A DNA stretch of 64,000 nt from Cuneatibacter sp. NSJ-177 (GTDB lineage Bacteria; Bacillota; Clostridia; Lachnospirales; Lachnospiraceae), in assembly GCF_022867805.1 (NCBI RefSeq), contig NZ_JALIFO010000013.1, positions 1 through 64,000 of the forward strand, read 5' to 3'. The notes under the pieces are model-generated. The model searched no databases. It was not told where the DNA came from and was given only the letters and a program-made list of their open reading frames with translations. The translations under genes were made by a program, and so were the position numbers. Positions 9,007 to 19,584 of the stretch are shown here, one piece after another. Position 1 is the stretch's first letter; the number at the start of each line of letters is the position of its first letter.

Positions 9007-10165
9007 TTATTCCAGCTTTGGCTGCCCCCCCCTGACATTCTCCAGTGTTTCGTATAATTCACCTTTATAAGGGCAACTGCTACAAAGCTTGAATGTTATA
9101 TTTCTTGCTGAATGTACTACCTTAGCGGCAATCTTCAGCAATTTTAAGCGAATGGTATTTATCTGCTGTTTTCTCATGGATGCTGATAAGGCCAGTCGTT
9201 TAAACCAATTAAATATTGTTGTATACCAGTGCATGGATCTGGAGACGGTTTGCATTTACGATTTTTGATGAGCTGCTTGCCGCCGCGAAATCAAAACCGT
9301 TCTTGCTTTCCTTGATATAGTTTGCCATTATGCCACGCTTACAGTAGAACTTGACTACTTTTTCTGGTTCAGAATCCATGTTTGCTACGATAAATGTGTA
9401 CATGTGGACCACCTACTCCGTAGGTTTTTCGACCTTGCATACAACGCGGCATGGGTATTCCCAAGATTTTACCTGAAAAAGGAACTCACCATAACAGACC
9501 ATATATGAGACCATATCCTTTTGAGTGATTTCTGTAAGCTGCTCATCTATACAAGAGGCAAGTTCACGCAGGATGCTATTTTCTTTCAGATGGATCGCAT
9601 AGAAAACACTATTTGTTTCACATTGATGACAAAGCTCCGGTTTTGTAAATCCGCTGTCTCCTCTCATCAGCAGGGGAAGGTCCGGGTAATCAGTACCAAA
9701 TTCATTAAGTAGGGGCTGCAAGAATTCCATAACACCAGTTAATGAGTAATCAGTTCCATTACGAAATTTTATTTTCAGAAGATCGCCGTTAATTCCATCA
9801 TAACAGACCAATGGATGGTATCCATGATTCTGATAGTAGAAGTTAAACCCTTCGCCTTCCTGATGACCATAAGTATTTAAGAGTGTAGAATCCGATCAAG
9901 AAAAAGCTTTTCTGGTTTCTTGACAGAATATACAACTTTTCTAAAACGTCGCATCAGATCATAGAACTGCTGCAAAGTGGATTCATCCATCCGGTTGAAA
10001 AATCTCGACAGAGTCGGCTGTGAAGCAAATGCTTTCTTTGCCAGAATAGCCGTCAGTATTGGATCATTGGTAAGCTCATCGGCACAGTCATTGGTTTTGA
10101 ACTCCTTTTTTATAATATCACAAAGCCAAGTTTGAAAGCAAACTCTTTTATCAGGAGTAGACCTG
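9007..10165 (-). pseudogene. IS1380-type transposase, inactivated
   Basis: The fragments together cover most of an IS1380-family DDE transposase: ELTNDPILTAILAKKAFASQ and SQPTLSRFFNRMDESTLQQF near the N-terminus, then LLMRGDSGFTKPELCHQCE (catalytic region), then VKFYCKRGIMANYIKESKNG, and finally the C-terminal CSSCPYKGELYETLENV. Several lesions are visible: an in-frame TAG at 9413-9415, a frameshift near 9225, another shortly before the segment NTYGHQEGEGFNF (about 9880), and a deletion between FKTND and CADEL. No terminal repeats were recognised. Confidence 0.8.
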
Positions 10166-10476
10166 CATCGGAGGATTAATCACCTCCTTCAAAATTTATT
10201 TTCAAATATTTATTGCTTACTAATGCAGTGTCGTTTAAACTAGTCATAAAGAACTTCTTCTTTGTTTTTATTTGGCTTAGATACCTAAATTTTAACAAAC
10301 TTGAAGTTCTGTTTCTCTGGAAATATCTTCACCCGTTAAGTGAAAGTATAAAAAAAATAAGTAACTATTTGGCATTGACCTTAGTAAATGAATTGACCTG
10401 AATAATTCAGGTTAATTAATATAAAATATCTTTAATCGTAAACAGAAAGTATTTCAACAAAAAATTATAAATATTG
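10166..10476. other. AT-rich gap after the flippase gene
   Basis: No supported gene. A 7-bp perfect hairpin (ACCTGAA 10396-10402, TTCAGGT 10406-10412, three-base loop) lies about 65 bp past the flippase stop on the minus strand. It could be a weak terminator of the capsule operon, although no T-run follows. Confidence 0.4.
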
Positions 10477-12000
10477 TCAAGTTTTTTTATTTGCGATTTT
10501 TGCAATTATCATTTTTTTATAATATTGAAATTCTTTTCTCTTCCAAAAGCATATAACCATTACTATATTCGGTATTATCAAGCAAACTATTATTTTTACA
10601 ATAAATGATTTTATTCCCGATCCGTTTATAAAATCAGTAATTTGAATTGTAATCAACCCATTTATAATAAATACTATCGTGTTTATTATATATTTGATAA
10701 AATATCCTTTTATTGGTTGCTCAAATCCATATTTATATAAAATGTATGGTTCTATCCAAAAGGCAACAGCCAGCGTGCTTACCATCGTCCCTAAAAACAC
10801 ACCAACAATACCGAATATACGTGCTAAAAGTATAGAGACAACCAAATTCACAAAGGATTCTACCAATGCTTTATAACGATCATACCAAAACAATCCTAAT
10901 GCATCCCTAAATCGAAGAACAACTTGACGCATTCCGGATAGGTAAAAATTCACCAATAAAATCAATACCATTTGTTTATTCAAAAGATATTCTTTTCCGA
11001 AACAAAGCTCTATAAAGGGATTGATTAACCCCCCCAGGCAAATCGATGAAAATGAAAAAATCCAAAAATTTGCAAAATCTAGTAACTGGAATACGCGAAA
11101 TACTTTTCCTTTATCCTCAGTAGCGCCTAGATTTCCTATACTAGATGTAATAGAGGAAAGCACTTGTCCAATTACCTGTGTAAGAGTGTTGATCACCATA
11201 CGATAATTGGAATAGATTCCTGTACTTGTTAATCCACCAAAAACAGTCAACAAAATATTATCGGTTCCATTAACAATTGCTCCCCCTAATCGATGCATAA
11301 ACATCGCTTTAATATTTCGAAAAATTTCTATTCGTTCTTCTCGCGGCAGTTCTTCTTTCATCACCTCCCTAATATGTGGAAACATCCTGTCTGCTTTCCG
11401 TGCCAACCCCCAATTCACTAAAAATGTTATGCTAACCTGTACGCACAAATAAATTATAAAATTATGACAAACGATCAGTACAATAATCTGTACCAAACTC
11501 TGAACACAAGAAAATCCATACTGGTAAATCGAACAAATATAATTCAATTGATTTGCTTCAATAATAGCTCTTTTATAAGAAAAGAAATAATTCAACACCA
11601 AATTCAATACATATAGTACATAAATCAATTGGACATTTTGGAAACCATCTGGAATATCCCCTATCAAGTATTGCACAAACGGGGCCAAGCCAAATCCTAC
11701 AACGGCTACAAAAATCCCTATTTTTTTATATAAGCCTTGATAAAGTTTCATTAACTGTTTTTGCTTCTTTATGTCATTTCTGGCAACGGGCTCATACATG
11801 AAAAATATTATTGCCCCTCCAATACCCAGCTCAGACAGTGACAATAAAGTTAAAATATCGCCAAACAGCCCGCTGGCCCCTAAATATGCTTTATCCAAGG
11901 TTCTAGTAAAAACCATCCGGCACAAAAATGTGAGTAACGTGCTGGCCGTTTGCCCGCCTAAACTTACAGCCGCATTTCGAATCGAGTTTTCTGTACGCAT
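10477..12000 (-). CDS. Wzx-type polysaccharide flippase
   Basis: A polytopic membrane protein of about 507 residues in the MATE/MOP superfamily (polysaccharide biosynthesis protein). It should flip lipid-linked repeat units across the membrane. The N-terminus (SIRNAAVSLGGQTASTLLTF) and the motif NYRMVINTLTQVIGQVLSSI are typical of gram-positive capsule flippases; 12-14 hydrophobic segments run the length. I chose ATG 12000 because AAAAGG lies at proper distance; the upstream ATG at 12006 is too close to it. It is the last intact gene of the capsule locus. A second, truncated flippase remains at 24199-24414, so this gene is probably the functional one. Confidence 0.88.
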   Translation of the reverse strand: MRTENSIRNAAVSLGGQTASTLLTFLCRMVFTRTLDKAYLGASGLFGDILTLLSLSELGIGGAIIFFMYEPVARNDIKKQKQLMKLYQGLYKKIGIFVAVVGFGLAPFVQYLIGDIPDGFQNVQLIYVLYVLNLVLNYFFSYKRAIIEANQLNYICSIYQYGFSCVQSLVQIIVLIVCHNFIIYLCVQVSITFLVNWGLARKADRMFPHIREVMKEELPREERIEIFRNIKAMFMHRLGGAIVNGTDNILLTVFGGLTSTGIYSNYRMVINTLTQVIGQVLSSITSSIGNLGATEDKGKVFRVFQLLDFANFWIFSFSSICLGGLINPFIELCFGKEYLLNKQMVLILLVNFYLSGMRQVVLRFRDALGLFWYDRYKALVESFVNLVVSILLARIFGIVGVFLGTMVSTLAVAFWIEPYILYKYGFEQPIKGYFIKYIINTIVFIINGLITIQITDFINGSGIKSFIVKIIVCLIIPNIVMVICFWKRKEFQYYKKMIIAKIANKKT

Positions 12001-12054
12001 TTTCATTCCTTTTCTGCTATATAAAGTCCCCTGCATTTCCTTTTATATTAACAT

Positions 12055-15000
12055 TTAATTCAGGTTCTCTGATTTTAACATAGCTTCATATTTAGGAGAC
12101 TCCAAAAATTGTTGCACTAGCTGTTCACGCGATACTCCAGACCCTAGAGCTTCTATTTCCTCTTTAATATCGCCTTGATCTTCTATATCCTGATTCCAAC
12201 ATACCTGGTAAAGCATTGAAAGGAACTGTTCATCACTCAAATTGCGAGCCTTTGCTTCATCACTGTCCATAAATTGTCTTAACATTTCAGCAGCAGAGAC
12301 TCTGTTTTCCTGCCAGTATTGGTACCAATGTTTTATCCCGTTCAAATCTGCCTGTCGGCCAAGCACCTCCGAATACAGCTTTTGCAAATACGCTCCATAA
12401 TGATTCTCTGCAATCCAAACATCTTCTACATTTAAATCCAATCCATTAGATGGCATCATTTTTATCTTAATATTCAGTTTTTCTTCAGGGGTAATCATAG
12501 TAATTTTCTTGGTAATGTTCAAAACACGATCAACACCTGCATTTTCAAACACTCGCATAGTTATATCCTCCAGAGCAGACACATGTATCGTTGCTAAAGC
12601 ATCTTCCCTAGACTTCACAGCGCTAATATCCATAGTAATATCCACACACCCTATAGTTGAGAAATTTAACAATTGTAATCCATAAGATTCTTCTTTATTA
12701 GTTAAGCACCTTACCGAAAAACTATCCTCCTTGGATGCGAATGAATAACCTGCGCTCTGCCATGCATTAATAATCGCCATATTATTATTTGACACTGCCA
12801 AAAAATAGGACGGTGTCGCATCTAATAAAGTCATAGTTTTCAACAATTCACTATATTCAAATAGTTCTTTCGTACGTTTAATAATGTAAATCTCACTTCC
12901 TGGTGTTTCTCCTATAAAGTCCGAGTACACTTTATATTTCAGCTCGTTAGATCCTAACCCCTCTTTCCAATACTCCATAGAGCATAGCGCCTCATCTTCT
13001 ACACCAACAAACAAAATCGGACTGTCCGCATGAAGTAAAACGATATCGTTCACCACTTGCTTTACCTCGTGCATTCGATCAATTCCATCTCTGTATTCAT
13101 TTTCCAAATATTGATATGACAAAGAAGATACTTTTAAAACGGTTCCCGTTTCTGTAAAACAACGAAATTCAACAATTGAGCAACCTGAACTTAGCTCTAG
13201 CGGTATTTCTAGATGTAGATATCCGTTTTCAAAGTCATCCCATTCAAGCACTTTTTCATATAAAGGATATATATTCCCGTCTACATAAATACTAAATACC
13301 GCCAACTGAGATTTCACACCTTCTAGAATTTCTATATCTGCATTAACCTCATATTTTCCTTGGTAAATTTCTTCTACAACATTACGAAATAGATACCCCT
13401 CTATACCATTGGACTGCATTTCAGAAGCTTCTTCGGAAATATTATTCGCCGATACTGCGTTTTCCAGTCCGATTTCATAACGTATCGGTCCATTGCTTTT
13501 CCATTGTTCAATCGCTTCCTTATTATCCTTGCAAGTCAAAAAATATGTATCGTCTGTTTTATCCAAAATCACATAATCCTGCATAATTTCTTCTCTCATT
13601 TCCGCTCCAGTATGCAGTAATATATATTCGGCATCATCAACCTTATCCAATTCATGATAGTCTAAAGCAACTATATTAAGATCTGACATGATATATTTAT
13701 ATCTATAAATATTCCAATACATAGCCCCACTGCTAGTGTCATCTAACAAATAGTAAATATTTTCCTCATCTACATATTCCATTACTCTCTCTGCCAGCTT
13801 ATAAAGATCGAGCACAAAATCCTTTTGACTGTTTATAAGTGAGACGATATTAAAATAACTAAATCCAAGCCAGAGGCTCCCCACTATACCCACGGCAATT
13901 ATTTTAAAACCTCTTTTATGACGCAAAAGAAACGTTATTCCCCCGCCTAAAAGAGTTGATATCACCCCTACGCTTATAGTATATTTAACAGCTGACGATA
14001 CTCCTGGAATCTTTGGAAACTGTACTATTCCAACTATCGAATTTTCTGAACATGCAGCAATCCCATACCGTCCAATATAATAATATAAAATCATTGCACT
14101 ACAAAGATGAAATGCTATTAACCCAATACTTGTCCACGAAAATTTTTTCCATCTACTAACACCATAAATGCCATAGAGAAGGACAGGGGCAATAACATAT
14201 TCGCTATATCTTCCATATAGTAATGTGTCAATCCGTGCAGGCTCAATAGTAGAAATCGCGCTAATCCCCACGGCAGCCAATACGGATAAGAGCAGAAAAA
14301 TTCTGCTCACTGTATAACGACAATTTTCTTTTTTTATAATCTGCTTTATACCATCAGCAACGTCTTTAACCAAACAAATCATGCCCCAGTAAAACAGAAA
14401 AAAAGTTGAACACCCCAAATAAAAGAATCTACCCAAAAAATTAACGACTAAGCTAAAAATTCCCTCCATCGAAAACATATATGAAAGCTTACTTACCTGA
14501 CCCGTAAAATCATTTTTACCCACATTACTTGCATTCGCATATACATCCTGAATAATTGTACTTTTACAAAGACTGCTCAAAGCTAATGCAACAATTGCGC
14601 TGACAATTATAACACTTCCGATTTTCCAGTTCACTTGCTTGCTAAATAGCAAAATTATTATTGCAATCCCAAAAGCAATAATAATCCCTAAACTCCTCTG
14701 ATGAATTACATATAAAAAAATAACGCATACTCCTAAAAAAACAGCTTTCCATAAACGAGGCCGTTCTTCTAATGAAAGGAACAAATCATATGCAAGCAAG
14801 AAAAAAAATGTCAAAGTAATTTCAACAAATGTAAGCTGTACATAAAAAATGTATGCGCTATATAAACTTATCACAAAGCAGCTGCAAAGCAAATATACTC
14901 TCTTAACATTCGGAATCAATCGCCGTCCGATCCGGAATAGCAGCCCAAAAATACCGATCAACAAAATCACATTGATACAGACCGCTCCTCGAAATCTCCA

Positions 15001-15267
15001 TATAGGGTTTTTTATTAAATATAATGGTGTCAGTAAAAAACCATATCCATAAGAATAATAAGGAGCCAGCTGCATAACTCCCGACCAATCCTGCCCCGCA
15101 AAATAGGCTGCCGAAGCCCAATACCCCACCTCATCAGGGACTATTAGAGGACTATACGCACTACGAATATTCCATATAGAAAAAAGAAAAATCAAGGCAG
15201 AAAAAAAGAAAAAGAAAATTTTTTCGGTTCGGTTTAACTTCATTTGACTATTCATGTTTCTTATCAT
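12055..15267 (-). CDS. Giant GT-C-like membrane protein with DUF4214 tail
   Basis: About 1070 residues. The first ~480 form 11-13 membrane helices. A short DE motif (IVPDEVGYW, about residue 45) in the first outer loop is where GT-C glycosyltransferases carry their acidic residues. Residues ~480-970 are extracytoplasmic and contain two similar modules (TYFLTCKDNKEAIEQWKSNG and SYFLAVSNNNMAIINAWQSA), each followed by a beta-rich stretch. The last ~100 residues are a DUF4214 domain (YLQKLYSEVLGRQADLNGIK). The start ATG overlaps the preceding gene's stop (TGATG) with GGGGAA upstream. It could be a polyprenyl-phosphate-sugar-dependent transferase or the missing polymerase; neither is shown. Confidence 0.7.
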   Translation of the reverse strand: MIRNMNSQMKLNRTEKIFFFFFSALIFLFSIWNIRSAYSPLIVPDEVGYWASAAYFAGQDWSGVMQLAPYYSYGYGFLLTPLYLIKNPIWRFRGAVCINVILLIGIFGLLFRIGRRLIPNVKRVYLLCSCFVISLYSAYIFYVQLTFVEITLTFFFLLAYDLFLSLEERPRLWKAVFLGVCVIFLYVIHQRSLGIIIAFGIAIIILLFSKQVNWKIGSVIIVSAIVALALSSLCKSTIIQDVYANASNVGKNDFTGQVSKLSYMFSMEGIFSLVVNFLGRFFYLGCSTFFLFYWGMICLVKDVADGIKQIIKKENCRYTVSRIFLLLSVLAAVGISAISTIEPARIDTLLYGRYSEYVIAPVLLYGIYGVSRWKKFSWTSIGLIAFHLCSAMILYYYIGRYGIAACSENSIVGIVQFPKIPGVSSAVKYTISVGVISTLLGGGITFLLRHKRGFKIIAVGIVGSLWLGFSYFNIVSLINSQKDFVLDLYKLAERVMEYVDEENIYYLLDDTSSGAMYWNIYRYKYIMSDLNIVALDYHELDKVDDAEYILLHTGAEMREEIMQDYVILDKTDDTYFLTCKDNKEAIEQWKSNGPIRYEIGLENAVSANNISEEASEMQSNGIEGYLFRNVVEEIYQGKYEVNADIEILEGVKSQLAVFSIYVDGNIYPLYEKVLEWDDFENGYLHLEIPLELSSGCSIVEFRCFTETGTVLKVSSLSYQYLENEYRDGIDRMHEVKQVVNDIVLLHADSPILFVGVEDEALCSMEYWKEGLGSNELKYKVYSDFIGETPGSEIYIIKRTKELFEYSELLKTMTLLDATPSYFLAVSNNNMAIINAWQSAGYSFASKEDSFSVRCLTNKEESYGLQLLNFSTIGCVDITMDISAVKSREDALATIHVSALEDITMRVFENAGVDRVLNITKKITMITPEEKLNIKIKMMPSNGLDLNVEDVWIAENHYGAYLQKLYSEVLGRQADLNGIKHWYQYWQENRVSAAEMLRQFMDSDEAKARNLSDEQFLSMLYQVCWNQDIEDQGDIKEEIEALGSGVSREQLVQQFLESPKYEAMLKSENLN

Positions 15268-16250
15268 CACTTTCCCCAAATTTTTTTCACTTTTCTCATC
15301 GGCTTATACAGTTTAAAAATTATAAGCAACATCCACAATTTCGTACTAACCGTAAAAAAAGAACTGCGAAAAAAGAGCCGCCAATTTTTCTTCCATTCCG
15401 CAATCAACCTATCATAATACAATCTATGATCATTTAAATTTTCAGATTGAGCCAGTTTATGCAAATTATACACAATACGATCCAAATAGAACAATCTTCC
15501 CCTCACTTCTAAATCCGGGTAATCTTTTCGAATAATTTGGTACAGCTGCCAAGCCTGCTCCGTATTAGCATAGTATTTTGAACTAAAAGAGCTTCCTGTT
15601 ATGCTGTCTTCTCGGATACGATAAAAATATCCCGGAATTCCCAAATGAACAACACAATCACATTGCAGCAAAACCCGATACGTAACTAATATATCTTCAA
15701 AAATAACATTCTCAGGAAATTGTATGTTTTCAAAAAAGGATCTCTTATAAAGCTTCCCCCAAGAATTGCTATCCAGATCCTCCCTCAACAACATCCGCGA
15801 GAATGCATCTTTTCCTGTCATTTTTATGCTAGACTCCAACAAGTATACCGGCGTCTGAAAGTCTTCCGAATAATAAAGTATTACGCCGGTGCAAACTACA
15901 TCCGCATTGTTTTCACGACTTGCTCGATATAGTTTTACTAAAATTCCTTCTATTAAAAAATCATCGCTGTCTACAAACAATAGAAATTCTCCTCGTGCCT
16001 GTTTAATCCCAGCATTACGAGCAGAACTTGATCCCCCATTTCTCTTATGAATAACGAATATTCTATTATCCTGTTCGGCATACAAATCACAAATAGCACC
16101 TGATTGATCTGTCGACCCATCATCCACCAAAATCAACTCCCACAGAACGTCTGACTGTCGTTGAATAGAATGAATACACGTCTCCAAATAGTTCTCCACA
16201 TTATATACTGGTACGATTATGCTGATCATACCAGCCTCATATTTTTCCAT
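15267..16250 (-). CDS. Family 2 glycosyltransferase
   Basis: A GT-A fold transferase of about 327 residues that adds a sugar from a nucleotide donor to the growing lipid-linked unit on the cytoplasmic face. It has SIIVPVYNVENYLE, the VDDGSTDQSG loop, and FVDSDDF as the DxD metal site. The C-terminal ~100 residues are basic and end with an amphipathic segment (WMLLIIFKLYKPMRKVKKIW) that probably touches the membrane. Starts at 16250 and 16229 are both possible; the second has GAGG five bases upstream. Its closest relative in the window is the next gene upstream, which has the same Arg/Lys-rich tail. Confidence 0.85.
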   Translation of the reverse strand: MEKYEAGMISIIVPVYNVENYLETCIHSIQRQSDVLWELILVDDGSTDQSGAICDLYAEQDNRIFVIHKRNGGSSSARNAGIKQARGEFLLFVDSDDFLIEGILVKLYRASRENNADVVCTGVILYYSEDFQTPVYLLESSIKMTGKDAFSRMLLREDLDSNSWGKLYKRSFFENIQFPENVIFEDILVTYRVLLQCDCVVHLGIPGYFYRIREDSITGSSFSSKYYANTEQAWQLYQIIRKDYPDLEVRGRLFYLDRIVYNLHKLAQSENLNDHRLYYDRLIAEWKKNWRLFFRSSFFTVSTKLWMLLIIFKLYKPMRKVKKIWGK

Positions 16251-16277
16251 CAGTACCACTTTCTCCCTCTTTGTATT

Positions 16278-17249
16278 TCATCTATGTAGACAGCCCTTTA
16301 TCCACCGTAAGGGGCGGTACAACTTCCATGGAATCAACCGAATTCCCCACTTTGTCTCGCAATCCCAGTAGGGGCTGGTTAAAATTTCTCTTTTACAGTT
16401 TATCACTTCTTTTTGAAGGGAGCGGTAGTAATGCTTCCACTCTTCTTCTACTTTTTTCCGAGAAAGATACATATAATTTTCCGTTACTGCACGTAGATAA
16501 TAGACCCGGCCTTGGGCTTCTAGCTCCGGGTACTGCTCTTGCACAAATCGGTATGTTTCCTCTGCAAAGCGTGTTAAATTTATTCGTCCTTTGTTAAATG
16601 CTGAGTTGGTAATACTTCCTAGCCTTCTTCGATATCTGTATCCAGGGCGTCCTGTATGAGCAATTTTATCGCACTGGATAAGAAGACGATAGGTAACTGG
16701 CATATCTTCAAACTGTTCCCCAACCGGATAACGAATCCCATCCCAAATACTATGAGGATATAATTTTGCCCACGCATTGCTATCAAGTCCGTCACGCAGC
16801 AACATACGTCTGAACGCTTCTACCCCGGTCATACAAAAAGGAGATGGATAACAGTATAACTCCTTTTGCTCTCTATCTGAAAAAGAGACAGCGCCGGTGC
16901 AGACCATATTGGCTCCTGTCTTTCTGACAGCCTCTATCATTTCTCCAACCACATCTGCCTCTAAACAGTCATCGCTGTCTAAAAAGGTAATGTATTGACC
17001 AGTACAAACATCAATCCCTACATTTCTTGCCTCAGACAGCCCGCCATTCTTCTTATGAATAACACGAATCCAAGGATATTGGGAAGCATATGCCTCACAG
17101 ATTTTTCCCGAACGATCTGTTGAACCATCGTTTACCAATATCAGCTCCATTGTAGGATAGGACTGTCTCAGAACGCTATCTATACATTCTTCCAGATAGG
17201 CTTCCACATTATAAATAGGCACAATAATCGAAACCAACGTCTCCATCAT
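16278..17249 (-). CDS. Family 2 glycosyltransferase
   Basis: 323 residues with VSIIVPIYNVEAYLEECIDS, VNDGSTDRSG and FLDSDDC, the classic GT2 donor and metal motifs. AGGAGG lies nine bases before the ATG. The C-terminus (RLIPWKLYRPLRWIKG) mirrors the tail of the following gene, and the regions around the aligned phrases (MLLR(D/E)DLDSN and AKLY/GKLY) are nearly the same, so the two probably arose by duplication and diverged in acceptor choice. Donor and acceptor cannot be told from sequence. Confidence 0.85.
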   Translation of the reverse strand: MMETLVSIIVPIYNVEAYLEECIDSVLRQSYPTMELILVNDGSTDRSGKICEAYASQYPWIRVIHKKNGGLSEARNVGIDVCTGQYITFLDSDDCLEADVVGEMIEAVRKTGANMVCTGAVSFSDREQKELYCYPSPFCMTGVEAFRRMLLRDGLDSNAWAKLYPHSIWDGIRYPVGEQFEDMPVTYRLLIQCDKIAHTGRPGYRYRRRLGSITNSAFNKGRINLTRFAEETYRFVQEQYPELEAQGRVYYLRAVTENYMYLSRKKVEEEWKHYYRSLQKEVINCKREILTSPYWDCETKWGIRLIPWKLYRPLRWIKGCLHR

Positions 17250-17253
17250 TTGC

Positions 17254-18387
17254 TCACACCTCCTGCTTATTTACAGTCTGTTCTAAAAAGCATCCTAACC
17301 TCCGGGCCAATATTTTATTATCATGCTGATTCAAAAACAAATTTCGCACCTCCGGCTGAAATCCAGAGATAGTTTGCTCCCGGAAAAAATTTGAGATATT
17401 TATTACAAAATCCTCAGCCTGATTACATCTGAAAACGCCTTTTACCCCCTCAACCTCATAACCTTCTAAGGCCTCATCTGTCGCAAAAATAGTTTTTCCG
17501 TACATCATGGCTTCTGCCGTCTTCACCTTCATACCATCACCATACAAAATCGGCATTACTATTGCCGGAAAAGAATAATAATATTCAGACAAGTCGTTCA
17601 CAGTACCCACTACCCGAACTTGCTCATTCTCCAATTCACTCCGCATCGATTCAAAATTTTTACCTACGATGACAAGTTTATATTCCCTTAATTTGGACAT
17701 AACATTTTGTATAAACCATCGGATCCCATGTAAATTGGGAGGAAAAAGAGATCCAACAAAAAGTAATTCCTTTTCTCGAAATTCTGACTGCACACGTGCG
17801 AAATCAAATATATCTTGAAATGTAATCGGTAACAACATTCCTGCTGCTTTACCATATTCTTTTTTTAATAAATCAGAATCCCTGCGATTTAGACACACAA
17901 TAGAATCTGCATTCTTGACAGCATATCTTTCATTACGCATTGCTGCCCAATAGCGAGGATAGTTACCCCAGCCACCATGAAGCACCAAATTTTTATAATA
18001 ATATTTATCAATATTCTGCATAAGTACAACTCTTTTTACACCATGGGGAACATAACGCATCATATATCCGAACAGCCCCGACTCAAAAACAACCACTTGG
18101 ACATCTGTTGTCTTTAAATATTGTTTTAACTTTTTTTCGTTATTATATGTTACAATACTATTTCCTCGTAAAAAAGTTGTCCATCGTTCCTTTCGCGAAG
18201 AGCTCATATGAATATTATAAATATTTCCCCTTACCGTCTCTATCATTTGGTCAGTAAAAATACATAGTTTCACATTGTCTTCACCAAAATATTCCAAAAG
18301 CAACTGGTAATTTTGCAAGCATCTTAATAGTCCTCCGCTGTGAGTCTCTTGCAAAAAATTTCCGATTGCCATATATAAAACCTTCAT
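17254..18387 (-). CDS. GT4-like glycosyltransferase (GT-B fold)
   Basis: 377 residues with two Rossmann-like halves. The C-terminal half has LLFVGSLFPPNLHGIRWFI, then VVGTVNDLSEYYYSF and the donor-binding stretch MPILYGDGMKVKTAEAMMYG. It should be a retaining sugar transferase of the capsule pathway. It is a clear paralogue of the next gene upstream (18407-19558), sharing most of that donor-binding stretch and ALEGYEVEGVKG. It stops five bases before the following GT2 start. The substrate is not predictable. Confidence 0.82.
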   Translation of the reverse strand: MKVLYMAIGNFLQETHSGGLLRCLQNYQLLLEYFGEDNVKLCIFTDQMIETVRGNIYNIHMSSSRKERWTTFLRGNSIVTYNNEKKLKQYLKTTDVQVVVFESGLFGYMMRYVPHGVKRVVLMQNIDKYYYKNLVLHGGWGNYPRYWAAMRNERYAVKNADSIVCLNRRDSDLLKKEYGKAAGMLLPITFQDIFDFARVQSEFREKELLFVGSLFPPNLHGIRWFIQNVMSKLREYKLVIVGKNFESMRSELENEQVRVVGTVNDLSEYYYSFPAIVMPILYGDGMKVKTAEAMMYGKTIFATDEALEGYEVEGVKGVFRCNQAEDFVINISNFFREQTISGFQPEVRNLFLNQHDNKILARRLGCFLEQTVNKQEV

Positions 18388-18406
18388 TTAGCCCTTAATC
18401 TCCTCT

Positions 18407-19558
18407 TCACGCCTTATCTTTGTTATAATCACATCTTTCTTTTTCTTCCAAAATAAACTTCCGAAATCGCTGAGCACATACAGCCGTATCATATTTTTCA
18501 ATAAAGAGTTTCCTAACAGACAAATTCACTCCTCTAAATTGGGGATCCTGTAATACCTTGTTTATTGTTGTGACAAAATCCTCCTTGGTACTACATTCAA
18601 AAATACCTTCAACGCCTTCTGTTTCATAACCTTCTAGTGCTTCCTTAGTCGCTATAATTGTTTTTCCATACATCATAGCCTCAGCTGTTTTCACTTTCAT
18701 TCCATCCCCCCAGAAGATGGGCATAACAACAACATCTGCCTGCTCATAAAACTGCGCAGTATTATCAACTGTACCGACCACTCTAACATTTTCACATTCC
18801 AATTCTTCTCGGCATTTTTCCATTCCTTTTCCCACTATAGATAGTATTCCATTCACTTTTGGCATTACATTTTTTACGAACCATACAATTCCCTGATAGT
18901 TAGGAGGAAAATTACTTCCAACGAAAAGAAGATTCTTACCATTTTTTGGCACATCTACATCAATTTCACCTGGAAAGTGATCTTCAAACGAGATAGGAAG
19001 CACTAAATCCACACCTCGGTGATAAATCTTACGTATCAACATACGATCTCGTTCATTAAGACACAAAATCTGATCAGAATATCTTATCATCCTCGTTTCA
19101 TTATACCAACACGCAAAAAAACGCGGAAGTGTCAACACACTTTTATGAATAACCCTATTCCACGCATAATTTTTTTCTATGTTATGCATAAACAGAATCG
19201 TTCTAATCTCTGGCTTTAAGCGCTTTTCAACCCCCCACCAAAAAGAAGCCTCAAAAAAAACAGCATCTATGTCCAGACTATTAATATATTCTGCGACTTC
19301 CTCTTCTATCCTTTTCCCCATCTCTACCCGTAAGCAAAGACAATTATAAACTACAGACCATTGGCTTCTTTTTTGCCAAACATAATTCCTATTATCCTGC
19401 GCTTGCTTACGTTTACAATTATTCGAGATAATAACCGTATAGACAGAATCCGGGCCTAATATTTTAGTTAATAAATTATAGTGCCTTCTAGCCTCAATTA
19501 CACCTCCATAATTTAATTCACCAAATATATCCATTTGTGTAACCATCACAATTTTCAT
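18407..19558 (-). CDS. GT4-like glycosyltransferase (GT-B fold), paralogue
   Basis: 383 residues, same architecture as the gene that follows it: an N-terminal acceptor domain beginning MKIVMVTQMDIFGELNYGG, then LLFVGSNFPPNYQGIVWFV, VVGTVDNTAQFYEQADV and MPIFWGDGMKVKTAEAMMYG. The start is supported by AGGAGCGG eight bases upstream. The donor side is nearly the same in both copies while the acceptor side differs, which suggests two sequential transfers of similar sugars or a recent duplication. Confidence 0.82.
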   Translation of the reverse strand: MKIVMVTQMDIFGELNYGGVIEARRHYNLLTKILGPDSVYTVIISNNCKRKQAQDNRNYVWQKRSQWSVVYNCLCLRVEMGKRIEEEVAEYINSLDIDAVFFEASFWWGVEKRLKPEIRTILFMHNIEKNYAWNRVIHKSVLTLPRFFACWYNETRMIRYSDQILCLNERDRMLIRKIYHRGVDLVLPISFEDHFPGEIDVDVPKNGKNLLFVGSNFPPNYQGIVWFVKNVMPKVNGILSIVGKGMEKCREELECENVRVVGTVDNTAQFYEQADVVVMPIFWGDGMKVKTAEAMMYGKTIIATKEALEGYETEGVEGIFECSTKEDFVTTINKVLQDPQFRGVNLSVRKLFIEKYDTAVCAQRFRKFILEEKERCDYNKDKA

Positions 19559-19584
19559 TAATCCGCTCCTAGCTTTAAATCACT

